Assembly: GCA_002450295.1 (NCBI GenBank)
Contig: DJYX01000244.1
Span: forward strand, 4,002 to 19,500
DNA from: Deltaproteobacteria bacterium UBA6967
GTDB taxonomy: Bacteria; SAR324; NAC60-12
Reading direction: 5' to 3'
DNA: 15,499 bases
This document shows positions 6,996-14,891 of the stretch, piece by piece. Numbering within the stretch: position 1 is the stretch's first letter; each line of letters opens with the position of its first letter. The notes beneath the pieces were generated by a model. The model was not told the DNA's origin, searched no databases, and saw only the letters and a list, made by a program, of their open reading frames with translations. The position numbers were made by a program, and so were the translations under genes.

Positions 6996-8411
6996 TTACT
7001 GTGGTACAGAAGTATAAGTGAGCAAGGCTTCTGCGCTGTAATTTTCAGGGCTTTTCTTTTTTGGACGCTTTGCTGCTCGGGTTTTGGTCAGACCATCTGT
7101 GGGATCTTTGCCAACCAGATAAAATTCTGATCCTGCATCAAAATAATATTCGGGCAAGCGCTGAACCAAGTCTTCTTTTGAAGCGATCACCTGAAGATGC
7201 TCCAAACCCAGCGGAGGATAAATTTCAAACTCTCCCAGGCTGATCCATCGATTGACGTCATCTGCATTGACAAATTGAACGAAACGCCTTGGTGGATCTG
7301 CCTCTTCCTGCAAGTCCAGCAAATACGAAAACGGCTCCTCTCCGGCAAAGGTGTGTCCAACAATGTAGAAGTAACCTGGCTTGTTGAGCTTAACGTAGAT
7401 TTCCAGGCTATCTCCTTCCTGGAACATCAGATCTTGAGAACCCTTGTTACTGCGCACAGACACTCGAAAATCTCTTTTGCGCAAAAGATCCGGATTATTG
7501 CGAAGCTGCTCTTCAAAACTGATCTGTGACGGCTTGGCTTCCAACCCCTGATAGGCCATCTTTGGCAAAAACAGTGACCTGGATTGCTCGATTTGGTGGT
7601 TGTTCGCCTGGGTTAGGTGGGCGGAGAGCTCCAATCCCTGATCTGTAATCAAGTAGGTGCCGTAGAGCCAGAGGGTTGCCTGATCTGGTTGGCGAACCGT
7701 GCTGAGCTGCTGCTGCAAGCGGCCTCTCAAGGCGGCAGCAAAAGGAGTGATCTCTTGTGAGCTTCCTGTGCGAAATGGATAGACATAGATCCCTCTTCGA
7801 TCCTGCATATCCCTAGTCAGGATTCTGGCAGCTTGTTCCAGCGAATCTGGTTCATTCTGAACCTGTCGAAGCTGACTTTTGATCTCGGTTTCTGTGATTT
7901 GCAGTTTGGGCACCTCGTTATCCCCAAGGACCAACAAGACGGTTTGGTGGCGCTTAAAATCCCCTAGTTTTTCCAGAATTTCCTGAAGGAGTGTTTCCCG
8001 CTCTGCATTACTCTCGGCCTTCTCCAGTTGCTGGGTGGCCTGCTGGATTTCTCTCTCCATTTGCTGAAGCTGATTGCGGTAAAGCGGTTTGACCTCCTGT
8101 GCTGAGAGACGGGCCAAGGCAGAGTAGTAATCCACATCTTCCACCACAAAACTCTCTGCTCCAAGAATAGGAAGGCGTGATTCCAGCTGAATCATACTAC
8201 TAGCATCCTCGCGTAAATTATCTCCAATCAGTTCAGAAAGTTGGGTTTGAACAGATTTTACCTCAACCGAGATGTTCTGAGAGAGGTCGGCCAGGGCTTC
8301 TTTCTTTGCCTGTTCTTTCGTGGAGCCTACACCTTCTCCAGTGACTTCCTGGGACCAGCTAGCGGGAACTAGCAGCAGGAGCAGAAACAGGCTCAGTATT
8401 GATCTAGACAT
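6996..8411 (-). CDS. Secreted LPP20-like/DUF4384 protein
   Basis: Exported protein of 471 residues with a clear Sec signal peptide (MSRSILSLFLLLLLVPASWS). The mature N terminus (about 21-125) resembles an LPP20-like module: GEGVGSTKEQAKKEALADLS is the small-residue start plus amphipathic helix seen in the neighbouring lipoproteins. A charged, glutamine-rich coiled-coil stretch follows (about 115-165), then a mixed domain with YVYPFRTGSSQE. A DUF4384-like domain (about 320-430) contains GDSLEIYVKLNKPGYFYIVG and the late LEHLQVIAS. DUF4384 occurs in envelope and kinase-linked proteins of unclear role. The ATG at 8411 starts the signal peptide directly. A TTG at 8444 with AAGGGA upstream would lengthen the n-region by 11 residues and cannot be excluded. 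It is divergent from three LPP20-like genes, suggesting one envelope system. Confidence 0.8.
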   Translation of the reverse strand: MSRSILSLFLLLLLVPASWSQEVTGEGVGSTKEQAKKEALADLSQNISVEVKSVQTQLSELIGDNLREDASSMIQLESRLPILGAESFVVEDVDYYSALARLSAQEVKPLYRNQLQQMEREIQQATQQLEKAESNAERETLLQEILEKLGDFKRHQTVLLVLGDNEVPKLQITETEIKSQLRQVQNEPDSLEQAARILTRDMQDRRGIYVYPFRTGSSQEITPFAAALRGRLQQQLSTVRQPDQATLWLYGTYLITDQGLELSAHLTQANNHQIEQSRSLFLPKMAYQGLEAKPSQISFEEQLRNNPDLLRKRDFRVSVRSNKGSQDLMFQEGDSLEIYVKLNKPGYFYIVGHTFAGEEPFSYLLDLQEEADPPRRFVQFVNADDVNRWISLGEFEIYPPLGLEHLQVIASKEDLVQRLPEYYFDAGSEFYLVGKDPTDGLTKTRAAKRPKKKSPENYSAEALLTYTSVPQ

Positions 8412-8877
8412 GTTTATCCACATTGGTTGGTTCAGAGTTTTCAAATTATCCCTTTCGTAAAAGTAAACATAATTTGACCACTCCTTAGGGTTACTACATC
8501 TCTCCCGGAGCTATCACAATTGACTTAGTGTTGTTGGTGGGGTTTCAAAAGGGAGATATGAGTATATTCAGGTTTACTGGTAATGTAGATCTTGGATCTG
8601 AACAGATCTGTTAGCCATGCAGTCTCTAGTTCCTGAGACTGCAGTGCTGGAACAAGCAACAGGCTCACCAACAGATAGCAGATCTGATTTTTGCGAAACA
8701 TCTTGGTCTCATTGGTCAGATTCAAGTATGGGTTCGTCTACTTATCAATGCTTGTTGTGAAGTTTAAATTATGAAAAAATATACATTGATTGTTGCTAGA
8801 ACCATAGCCAGAGTCCTAAAGTCCAAACAAAAAGCTCACGTTTCCTCAAAATTTCTTTCCAGAAATAAGGAGTCATC
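8412..8877. other. Divergent intergenic region with only a doubtful small ORF
   Basis: Between the DUF4384 gene and the first lipoprotein gene. It holds the possible decayed paralogue at 8525-8701 and a 9-base inverted repeat TGCAGTCTC/GAGACTGCA (8618-8643). The AT-rich 8745-8790 stretch is the likely place for a promoter toward 8878, but I could not pick a convincing -35/-10 pair. Confidence 0.4.
8525..8701 (-). pseudogene. Small signal-peptide ORF, possible remnant of a DUF4384-type paralogue
   Basis: A 58-codon frame beginning MFRKNQICYLLVSLLLVPAL and continuing SQE. This closely resembles the signal peptide and first mature residues of the adjacent minus-strand gene (LLLLLVPASWSQE). After that the frame diverges, loses any LPP20-like pattern and ends. 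The ribosome binding site is weak, and an ATG 24 bases further upstream is also possible. It could be a degraded duplicate of the neighbour or a genuine short secreted peptide. Shared signal-peptide sequence alone is thin evidence. Confidence 0.3.
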
Positions 8878-9513
8878 ATGAACAAGAAAGTGATTTCCCA
8901 AATTGGCGCAGCGCTTATTCTCACAGGAGTTGTGGCCTGTTCCGGATCTTCTGGAACAACTAAAATTGAACCTGTAGCGTTAGAGCAAGATCCGAATCTC
9001 TGCTACTTCGACAACACTGAGGTGCGTGCTCCTGATTGGATTTGTGGAACCCCAGTTGAGGGATATCCTGTTGCTGCGGTGGGGTCTTTCCGAGATACCA
9101 AAGCAGGCACCAGTTTCGCCAGAAACCAAGCGACGATGGATGGAAGGGTACAGCTGGCCACCGAGATGAAAGCCAAGGTTGGGGCGATGGTGAAAAACCA
9201 TGCCGAGACAACTGGAGTGGGGGACCAAGAGACTGTTGATGCAGTTGCTTCGGTCACGCAGCGGCAAATCACCGCAGAAATCCTCTTCGGTGCTAAAGCT
9301 ATCAATTACCGCAAGGGCCCTGATGGGACAACCTACGCCTTAGTAGTAATGGATCCTCAGCAAGCAGCTGTTGCAGCCAAGCAAGCCCTCCAAACAAGTT
9401 ACAAAAATCAGCAGGCCCAGTGGCAACGTTTCCTTGGTGAAAAAGCCCAAAATGAGCTAGAAGCTGAAATGGATAAGATGATCAACTCCGAATTTGGAGC
9501 TGCTCCACAATAA
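8878..9513 (+). CDS. LPP20-family lipoprotein, copy 1
   Basis: Predicted outer-envelope lipoprotein of 211 residues. The signal peptide ends in a lipobox, GVVAC, with Cys21 as the lipidated residue. The mature part has the LPP20-like pattern seen in all members of this cluster: APDWICG, then GYPVAAVGSF, then a helix rich in Ala and charged residues (FARNQATMDGRVQLATEMKA). A beta-rich end follows (GPDGTTYALVVMDPQQAAVA). The C-terminal 40 residues are helical and charged. The ATG follows AAGGAG with a 7-base spacer. LPP20 is named from a Helicobacter surface lipoprotein; relatives include flagellar outer-membrane proteins such as FlgP, but no flagellar gene is seen here. It is first of three same-direction genes. 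Confidence 0.85.
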   Translation: MNKKVISQIGAALILTGVVACSGSSGTTKIEPVALEQDPNLCYFDNTEVRAPDWICGTPVEGYPVAAVGSFRDTKAGTSFARNQATMDGRVQLATEMKAKVGAMVKNHAETTGVGDQETVDAVASVTQRQITAEILFGAKAINYRKGPDGTTYALVVMDPQQAAVAAKQALQTSYKNQQAQWQRFLGEKAQNELEAEMDKMINSEFGAAPQ

Positions 9514-9526
9514 GGTTCCTCGAAGA

Positions 9527-9552
9527 GTGGGATTCACACCTGTGAGTCCCAC
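9527..9552 (+). terminator. Long hairpin between the two lipoprotein genes
   Basis: GTGGGATTCACA and TGTGAGTCCCAC form a 12-base stem with one G-U wobble and a very short loop. It begins 13 bases after the stop of the first lipoprotein gene and is followed by GCATTTCATT. The tail is only partly T-rich, so it may be a weak terminator, a processing site or a 3'-end stabiliser setting different levels for the two genes. Confidence 0.5.
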
Positions 9553-9602
9553 GCATTTCATTCGGAACTTCGCAAGCAGGAACAGCTCTAACCGGAGAAA
9601 AG

Positions 9603-10061
9603 ATGATTCCATCCAAGCGGCTACTCCCCACCTTCTTACTGCTGTTTCTTGTTACCTTTCTGACTATTTCCTGCTCTCAGCAATCTTCCCATTCTCCCCA
9701 GCCCGTCAGCCAGAACCAAAAACCAGATTGGATCAACAAAGTTCCTGCTGGGCACTACTTGGGACAGGCGAGCTACGCTCTGCAAACGGTTAAGCAGGCT
9801 CGAGAGAAAGCCTTGAATACTGCCGTCAGTCTGCTGGTTGCGGCAAAGGCTGGCAACACTGCCGAAGTGAGTGGCGACGTCCAGAACAAAACGACCAGTG
9901 TCATCAGGGGAGGGCGCGAAAGTCTGACAAATTCCTCAACAATCAACACGACCGTTACCATTTCCGGAAAAGAAATTCCTGTTCAATTTCGGATTGTAGA
10001 ATTTTGGCGTGATCGAGAGGCAGGCTACATTTATGTTCTTATTGAGGATTTAGCTGCGTGA
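9603..10061 (+). CDS. LPP20-like lipoprotein, copy 2
   Basis: Short lipoprotein of 152 residues. The signal peptide ends LTISC, giving Cys24 as the lipid attachment site. The mature protein repeats the cluster pattern: KPDWINKVPAGHYLGQASYA, then a helix KQAREKALNTAVSLLVAA, a polar Asn/Thr-rich segment (SLTNSSTINTTVTISG) and a terminal beta strand YIYVLIED. This is the core LPP20 fold without the C-terminal helix of copy 1. The ATG has CCGGAG six to seven bases upstream. The next gene starts eight bases after its stop, so the two are almost certainly co-translated. Specific function is unknown. Confidence 0.8.
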   Translation: MIPSKRLLPTFLLLFLVTFLTISCSQQSSHSPQPVSQNQKPDWINKVPAGHYLGQASYALQTVKQAREKALNTAVSLLVAAKAGNTAEVSGDVQNKTTSVIRGGRESLTNSSTINTTVTISGKEIPVQFRIVEFWRDREAGYIYVLIEDLAA

Positions 10062-10068
10062 GGGTGGA

Positions 10069-10779
10069 ATGCTGAAATTGCTGAGCAAACACGTTTTCCT
10101 GGTTGGGATCTTCCTGATTTTGACAATCCATACTGCCTCTGCTCAGTTGCTGGGGCTGGCTCTCTCTTTGGGAAATACTCTGGCAGGCTATATTTTCGAT
10201 ATTTATCTACGAACTGAGAACACCTTGGACATTGACGGTGCTCCGAATTGGTACTTACGTAATGATGATTCGGAGTGGGATTGCGCGTTCGGCTATGCTC
10301 CAGGAAGTCTAGCCTCTGTGGAAGCTGCCAAGTCAGAAGCCACCAAAAACTTGGTTGCACAACAAGAACAGTATGTTCAATCAGCAATCAGAGATGAGGT
10401 CCAACGGCGCAAACCAAGGGATGAGAAGGAGCGTCAACTCGTAGAGCAGTTCCGAAATGATCCTGAATTGAAAAACTTTGTGACTGGGCAGCGGCAATTT
10501 CTCAAGATCACCTACGAGGATGACGAAGACGTCCGAGCAGCTTTTGTGAAGGCTTGTTTAAGTCGAGAGACCGTTGTGGCCTACCAAAAAGAGCGGCTCC
10601 AAAAAATCACAACTGAACTCTCCAAAAACCGCGCTGAATCAGCATTTGAAGAATTGGAAGCTGAGCTTGAACAGCCCGAACTGGATTTGAATACCCCTGC
10701 TGATCTAGAACGACCAACTTCTGGTAGTAAAAGCGCCTTCAAAGAGCTAGATCAGGAAATTAGTCTCCCGAATAACTAG
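10069..10779 (+). CDS. Secreted LPP20-related protein
   Basis: A 236-residue exported protein with a signal peptide cleaved near residue 25 (TIHTASA). No lipobox cysteine is present, so it should be soluble in the periplasm or associate with the envelope through partners. The segment APNWYLRNDDSEWDCAFGYA (59-78) and the following Ala-rich helix SVEAAKSEATKNLVAQ match the LPP20-like start of its two neighbours. The rest is highly charged and helical, ending in a Glu-rich tail with two near-repeats (SAFEELEAELEQPELDL and SAFKELDQEISLP). The ATG is eight bases after the upstream stop and behind GAGGGTGG. No motif suggests an enzyme. Confidence 0.75.
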   Translation: MLKLLSKHVFLVGIFLILTIHTASAQLLGLALSLGNTLAGYIFDIYLRTENTLDIDGAPNWYLRNDDSEWDCAFGYAPGSLASVEAAKSEATKNLVAQQEQYVQSAIRDEVQRRKPRDEKERQLVEQFRNDPELKNFVTGQRQFLKITYEDDEDVRAAFVKACLSRETVVAYQKERLQKITTELSKNRAESAFEELEAELEQPELDLNTPADLERPTSGSKSAFKELDQEISLPNN

Positions 10780-11056
10780 CAGTTTCTTTCTATATCAATT
10801 CCTCCTCCACCCAGCCGATCCCAAATTGGCCATGGCCAACCTCTCCGACTAGTATTCACTTCGGCACTTCCAGCCCAACAATTAGGTAACCTAGACTATC
10901 TCAATATTTGTGAATTATGACAGTCAGGTTTGTTGTATGGTGTGCCATTTCCAGGAATGGAACATTTGTAAATCAACTTTATCTCAAGATGAGAGAGGAA
11001 TTTCTACAAACGTTTTTCCAAGTCTATAACTGAAAGAATGCAAAGGTTATCAAATT
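10780..11056. other. Intergenic region between convergent genes
   Basis: No gene is visible. It contains a perfect 14-base palindrome TTGGCCATGGCCAA (10826-10839) and a small hairpin CCATT/AATGG (10945-10960). Neither has a T tract that would mark a clear intrinsic terminator. Confidence 0.4.
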
Positions 11057-11509
11057 CTAGAGTTGTAAATCCAGAGCCGAATATTTTCCACTACGATCAT
11101 AGACAATTTGAAATCCATCCCGCAGGACTCCCACTGTTCCTGCATCCAGTGGCTGAGCCAGCCAGTCTAGTTGAGTGAAGCCAAACTCGACTTCCGGGCC
11201 CTCTTCACAGAACGCACGGACAGAAGTGAGTTTACCATAGTCCTCAAGACGAACTGAGACTGGCTTGCCGAATTCGTTTGTCCAACCCAAGTCTTGCAGA
11301 TAACTTTCGTACTCCGTGCAAAGCAGGACCAGGTCAATGTCGGAATCTTGCCGAGCCTCACCTCGTGCATGGGAACCCACCATGATTGCTCCCTCCACTA
11401 CGCGCTGAGAATCAACCCACTGCAGAAATACTTTCAGAAAAACATTCAACTGATCTTTTGGGGAGGATTGGTTCATTTGTAGGCTGGCCGGGATGGATTT
11501 GAGTTCCAT
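11057..11509 (-). CDS. Orphan minimal nucleotidyltransferase (MNT-type)
   Basis: A 150-residue protein of the polymerase-beta nucleotidyltransferase superfamily. The signature is GSHARGEARQDSDIDLVLL: Gly45-Ser46 followed by the metal-binding pair Asp57 and Asp59. A third acidic residue is probably Glu108 (VEFGFT). Such small proteins transfer AMP or other nucleotides to proteins or small molecules, and many are toxin-antitoxin antitoxins paired with HEPN proteins. No HEPN partner is adjacent here, so a stand-alone role is more likely. The ATG at 11509 has only a weak purine-rich upstream (AAAGTAGAA); Met12 is an alternative. The flanking genes are unrelated and on the opposite strand. Confidence 0.8.
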   Translation of the reverse strand: MELKSIPASLQMNQSSPKDQLNVFLKVFLQWVDSQRVVEGAIMVGSHARGEARQDSDIDLVLLCTEYESYLQDLGWTNEFGKPVSVRLEDYGKLTSVRAFCEEGPEVEFGFTQLDWLAQPLDAGTVGVLRDGFQIVYDRSGKYSALDLQL

Positions 11510-11592
11510 TTCTACTTTTTCTGCTGTATTTGCGAAAACATCGTCTACATGATGCTATCTCAAATTTCGTTCATATCTCCGGAGAAAATGTA

Positions 11593-12438
11593 ATGACAAC
11601 ACAGAACATAGGCATCCTGCACCCTGGTGAAATGGGGATATCTGTTGCTGCTTCTGCAAAAAATTCTGGACATTCGGTTTTCTGGGTGTCGCAGGGTCGA
11701 AGCGAGGCTACACGCGCCAGAGCGGAACGGTTCGATCTGCGTGAGTTGCGGAGTCTTTCAGAACTATGTGAAACTTGCTCCATGATCATCAGTGTCTGTC
11801 CGCCCAAATATGCAGGTGAACTGAGCCAGCAGGTGTTGCAGGCAGGCTTCAAGGGCATCTTTTTGGACGCTAACGCCATCTCTCCAATGCGCTCTCAAGA
11901 AATTGGCAAGCAGATGGCTCTTGTAGGGGTTGAGTATGTGGATGGTGGGATCATCGGTGGCCCTGCCTGGCAGGAAAACTCGACCTTTCTTTATCTCTCT
12001 GGGTTCCAATCTGCACAAGTGGCCGACTGTTTCGAGCAGGGCCCGCTGGTCACCCGAATCATTGGGGAGGAAATCGGCAGGGCCTCAGCAATGAAGATGT
12101 GCTACGCAGCCAAGACGAAGGGAATGACCGCTTTGCTCTGCTCCATTGTGGCCACCGCTAACGAGTTGGGAGTGTGGGAAGACCTGGAGCGACACTGGTC
12201 GGCTGAGGTGAGTGGTGCCGGTAGAAAAACTGTCGAAGATATCCGGAAAGTTACTGCCAAGGCCTGGAGGTTTTCCGGTGAAATGGAGGAGATCGCTTCC
12301 ACTCTTGACTTTGCAGGGCTTCCAGATGGCTTCCACAAATCTGCTGCAGATACATACCAGCGAATGGCTCATTTCAAGGATCATGAAGAATTGCCTGAAC
12401 TGGAAGAAGTGCTTCGATCGTTGGTGCGTTCAAGCTGA
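11593..12438 (+). CDS. NAD(P)-dependent oxidoreductase of the 6PGDH/3-hydroxyisobutyrate dehydrogenase superfamily (DUF1932)
   Basis: A 281-residue cytoplasmic dehydrogenase. The N-terminal Rossmann fold starts IGILHPGEMGISVA (6-19), a variant of the GxGxMG nucleotide loop, and continues to SVCPPKYA. The substrate and catalytic region contains SAMKMCYAAKTKG (165-177), where the superfamily places its catalytic lysine (Lys168). The C-terminal helices match the DUF1932 type by eye. The substrate is a beta-hydroxyacid or similar compound but cannot be named. The ATG at 11593 is preferred because GGAGAAAATGTA precedes it; a TTG at 11530 would add 21 residues ahead of the Rossmann start. It stands alone between convergent and divergent neighbours. 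Confidence 0.85.
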   Translation: MTTQNIGILHPGEMGISVAASAKNSGHSVFWVSQGRSEATRARAERFDLRELRSLSELCETCSMIISVCPPKYAGELSQQVLQAGFKGIFLDANAISPMRSQEIGKQMALVGVEYVDGGIIGGPAWQENSTFLYLSGFQSAQVADCFEQGPLVTRIIGEEIGRASAMKMCYAAKTKGMTALLCSIVATANELGVWEDLERHWSAEVSGAGRKTVEDIRKVTAKAWRFSGEMEEIASTLDFAGLPDGFHKSAADTYQRMAHFKDHEELPELEEVLRSLVRSS

Positions 12439-12517
12439 TCTGGCAGTTCCTCTTGGACCAACCACAAACACCTTGGAAGTTGCGGTATCTACACTCTCAG
12501 AAGCCCAGACCAAACCT

Positions 12518-12838
12518 TCAGGAATCTGTTGGTGTCTTTTTGTGTTTCCGAAATGCCCGGCTGAAGACATAAACCAAGACGAGGAAGATCAACGAGAGCA
12601 GGATGATCACAGGGATCAGCAACGTAGGATTGGCTAGCGACACGACCCAGATCATCGAAGTTGCAATCACGGCAAACCAGATAACTGCTACGCCACAAGC
12701 CGCAAAGAGAGTGGGCTTGCCACCTAGTTTCCAGTCTGCTGCTAGCAGGTTGGATTTGAAGCGCTTGCCACAGTGAGGACAAGATCTCGCCAAGTAGGAG
12801 AGCTTTCCTCCACATTCGTCACAGTTGAAAACTCCCAT
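12518..12838 (-). CDS. Zinc-ribbon membrane protein
   Basis: A 106-residue protein with an N-terminal zinc ribbon, CDECGGKLSYLARSCPHCG. The two CxxC pairs are ten residues apart and should bind one zinc. Two hydrophobic segments follow (about 43-67 and 71-95), ending in a basic tail FRKHKK. Such zinc-ribbon small membrane proteins are common and mostly uncharacterised. The start is uncertain: ATG 12838 follows AAAGGAG closely, and a GTG at 12850 would add four residues. It is convergent with the oxidoreductase gene and 74 bases downstream of the HAD gene on the same strand. Confidence 0.7.
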   Translation of the reverse strand: MGVFNCDECGGKLSYLARSCPHCGKRFKSNLLAADWKLGGKPTLFAACGVAVIWFAVIATSMIWVVSLANPTLLIPVIILLSLIFLVLVYVFSRAFRKHKKTPTDS

Positions 12839-12912
12839 CACTCCTTTCACATTGGTTTTTCGGAAAGCCCTTGGATTTCACAGCCACTTCATCCAGTTGC
12901 AGAGAAAAAGCC

Positions 12913-13632
12913 TCAGGGTCTTGAATTCAGTGGCAGATCGAGGATTTCATGCAGGTTGCGGACGGTGCGCCACGCTGCTAGTTTCAGTTCACCTTCCGGG
13001 TTGTAGTGAACTCCACGCCAGCCCACATTCTGGGCACCCTCAACGTCACTCTGCCAACTGTCCCCAATCATCACAACATCCTCTGATTCAGATAGACCTG
13101 CAGCAGCTGCAGCCTTGTGGAAGGCATCGGGATGAGGCTTCTTCACACCCAACTCTTCGCTGGTGTACATCGCTTCGAAAAAGGGAGACAGTCCACAGCA
13201 TTGAAGCTTGATTCGTTGTACCTCCTCAAAACCGTTCGTCAAGATCCACATCTGGTGACCACGTCGCTGCAGTTCTTCCAGCAAGGGCAGGGTACCATCG
13301 ATCAGACCCGTCTGCTGTGGAGAATACTGGATGTAGTGAATGTCCAACTCCTTTGCGAGTTCTGATGGAGCTGTGCTACCGATTGTCTGCAAAGCCATCT
13401 CGAAACGGGCTGAGCGCAGAGTCGTTTTGTCCATTCGTCCCTGACGATACTCTTCCCAACACCAGTCGTTCGTGCGTTCAAACACACGGACCCACTCAGA
13501 AAAGTCGGTCACACCCACGTCGCGTAGTATAAAGGCCTCATAGCCCTCACGCAGCGTCTTGCGAGAGTTGCTAACAAAGTCCCACAGGGTGTGGTCAAGA
13601 TCAAAGAAGAGAGGAACCATTCCCATCGGCAT
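12913..13632 (-). CDS. HAD-family phosphatase, YjjG-like
   Basis: Haloacid-dehalogenase-superfamily hydrolase of about 239 residues. Motif I is FFDLDHTLWDF with Asp11 as nucleophile and Asp13 as general acid/base. Motif II is ILTNG, the motif III lysine is in GVKKPHPDAF, and motif IV is IGDSWQSDVEGA. The helical cap between motifs I and II is of the C1 type. The opening motif and length resemble the YjjG family, which removes phosphate from pyrimidine nucleotides including noncanonical ones; substrate assignment is tentative. The start could be ATG 13632, 13626 or 13620, with no decisive ribosome binding site. It follows the epimerase gene after 42 bases on the same strand and is probably in one transcript with it. 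Confidence 0.85.
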   Translation of the reverse strand: MPMGMVPLFFDLDHTLWDFVSNSRKTLREGYEAFILRDVGVTDFSEWVRVFERTNDWCWEEYRQGRMDKTTLRSARFEMALQTIGSTAPSELAKELDIHYIQYSPQQTGLIDGTLPLLEELQRRGHQMWILTNGFEEVQRIKLQCCGLSPFFEAMYTSEELGVKKPHPDAFHKAAAAAGLSESEDVVMIGDSWQSDVEGAQNVGWRGVHYNPEGELKLAAWRTVRNLHEILDLPLNSRP

Positions 13633-13674
13633 CAAGGTCTCAGTTGGTTGTCCAAAAGTAGTCTTTTCAGTAGT

Positions 13675-14643
13675 TCATTTTGATGTCGGAACCGCCACTT
13701 TTCCCTGGGCAATCAGTACCTGGACTGCTTGCTGGATCGCTTCGAGGCTGGAGTAGCGCGGATGGTATCCCAAACGCTGACGGCTCTTTTCGATGGAGTG
13801 GCAGGAACTGCGGATCACGTGTCCACGAGAAGCGGCTGCGTCCTGCTCGCTCATACCACCTAACCATTCATCAAAAGGCTGAAACGAGAGCCGTGGTTGC
13901 TGACCAAACCAGCGATACATCGCCTCTGCGTAGCCCTTGAGTGTCAGCGCCTGCTCAGAGACCGTGTTGAACGCTTCCCCGATCGTCGCCTGTCGATGGT
14001 GAATGGCGCAAAGAATCCAACGAGCGACATCATCTGCATGAACATGGTGCATCATCTCCAGACCCAGGTTGGGCAGCATCAGTTCCTTTCCATGGGCAAT
14101 CCGTGAAAACACCTCCAGGTTCAGGTTCCCAAGCGGATTGATCGGCAGCCAGCCTTCCCCAACGATATGACCGGGTCGGAAGCTCGTTGCCGGAAAGCCT
14201 CTGCGACGCGCCTGTTCTCCCAGCCAGGCTTCCATTTCTGCCTTGTTTCGTCCATAGGGTTCAATCGGATTCGGCAGATCTGCTTCCGTTGATGGAATTG
14301 CTGTGAAGCTTCCGTAGACCCAAATTGTACTGCAGAAGAGGTAGTGATCAATCTTCCCGTGAAGTGCTTCAACGAGCTGCTGCATGCTGGGCAGATCGAA
14401 GGAGATCATGTCCACCACGATATCTGGCTGTAGAGCCGCGATCTTTGTCCCGAACTCTCCCTTGGCTTCCTCAGCAGTACGATCTAGGATCACGCTTTCC
14501 ACTTGCTCCCAAGCGGAATGGGCACAATAGGGAGCTGAAACCCCACGGCTCACGTTGACGACCTCGTGTCCCATTGTAACCAGAATAGGTACGAGATAAC
14601 TACCTACGTGACCACTGCCACCAATGATCATAATGCGAGACAT
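13675..14643 (-). CDS. NAD-dependent epimerase/dehydratase family protein
   Basis: Extended short-chain dehydrogenase/reductase of 322 residues. The nucleotide loop is IIGGSGHVGS (6-15) in place of the usual GxxGxxG. The catalytic residues appear to be Ser105 (in CSTIWVYG) and the pair Tyr130/Lys134 in YGRNK. The later HHVHADDVARWI is typical of sugar-nucleotide epimerase/reductase relatives. The substrate cannot be named: no sugar-nucleotide pathway gene is nearby. The ATG has an excellent AAGGAGTGAGAA upstream. It is first in a minus-strand pair with the HAD phosphatase. Confidence 0.85.
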   Translation of the reverse strand: MSRIMIIGGSGHVGSYLVPILVTMGHEVVNVSRGVSAPYCAHSAWEQVESVILDRTAEEAKGEFGTKIAALQPDIVVDMISFDLPSMQQLVEALHGKIDHYLFCSTIWVYGSFTAIPSTEADLPNPIEPYGRNKAEMEAWLGEQARRRGFPATSFRPGHIVGEGWLPINPLGNLNLEVFSRIAHGKELMLPNLGLEMMHHVHADDVARWILCAIHHRQATIGEAFNTVSEQALTLKGYAEAMYRWFGQQPRLSFQPFDEWLGGMSEQDAAASRGHVIRSSCHSIEKSRQRLGYHPRYSSLEAIQQAVQVLIAQGKVAVPTSK

Positions 14644-14891
14644 TTCTCACTCCTTCCTGCTTTCACATATCGGGTGTCTAGATCCAAGCCTTCCAACAGA
14701 CATCCAACGAATTTCCCGGATTAACGATGATTTGAACTTCTAGCAACATCCTATGAACTGTCCACTCCTTGTACCCGTTTAGCGTTTCACAAGCAATGGA
14801 AACACAGGCGCTTTCTGTTTCTGCTCTTGGTGCTATGCTGGTTGATGTTCGCTTTATTGTCTCTTTGTAACCCATCGCAGAAGCAGAATTT

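Noticed and set aside
8771..8881. 36-codon basic ORF whose stop overlaps the lipoprotein start (ATGA).
   Set aside because: No ribosome binding site, no recognisable domain, and it covers the likely promoter and leader region of the lipoprotein gene; overlap may be chance.
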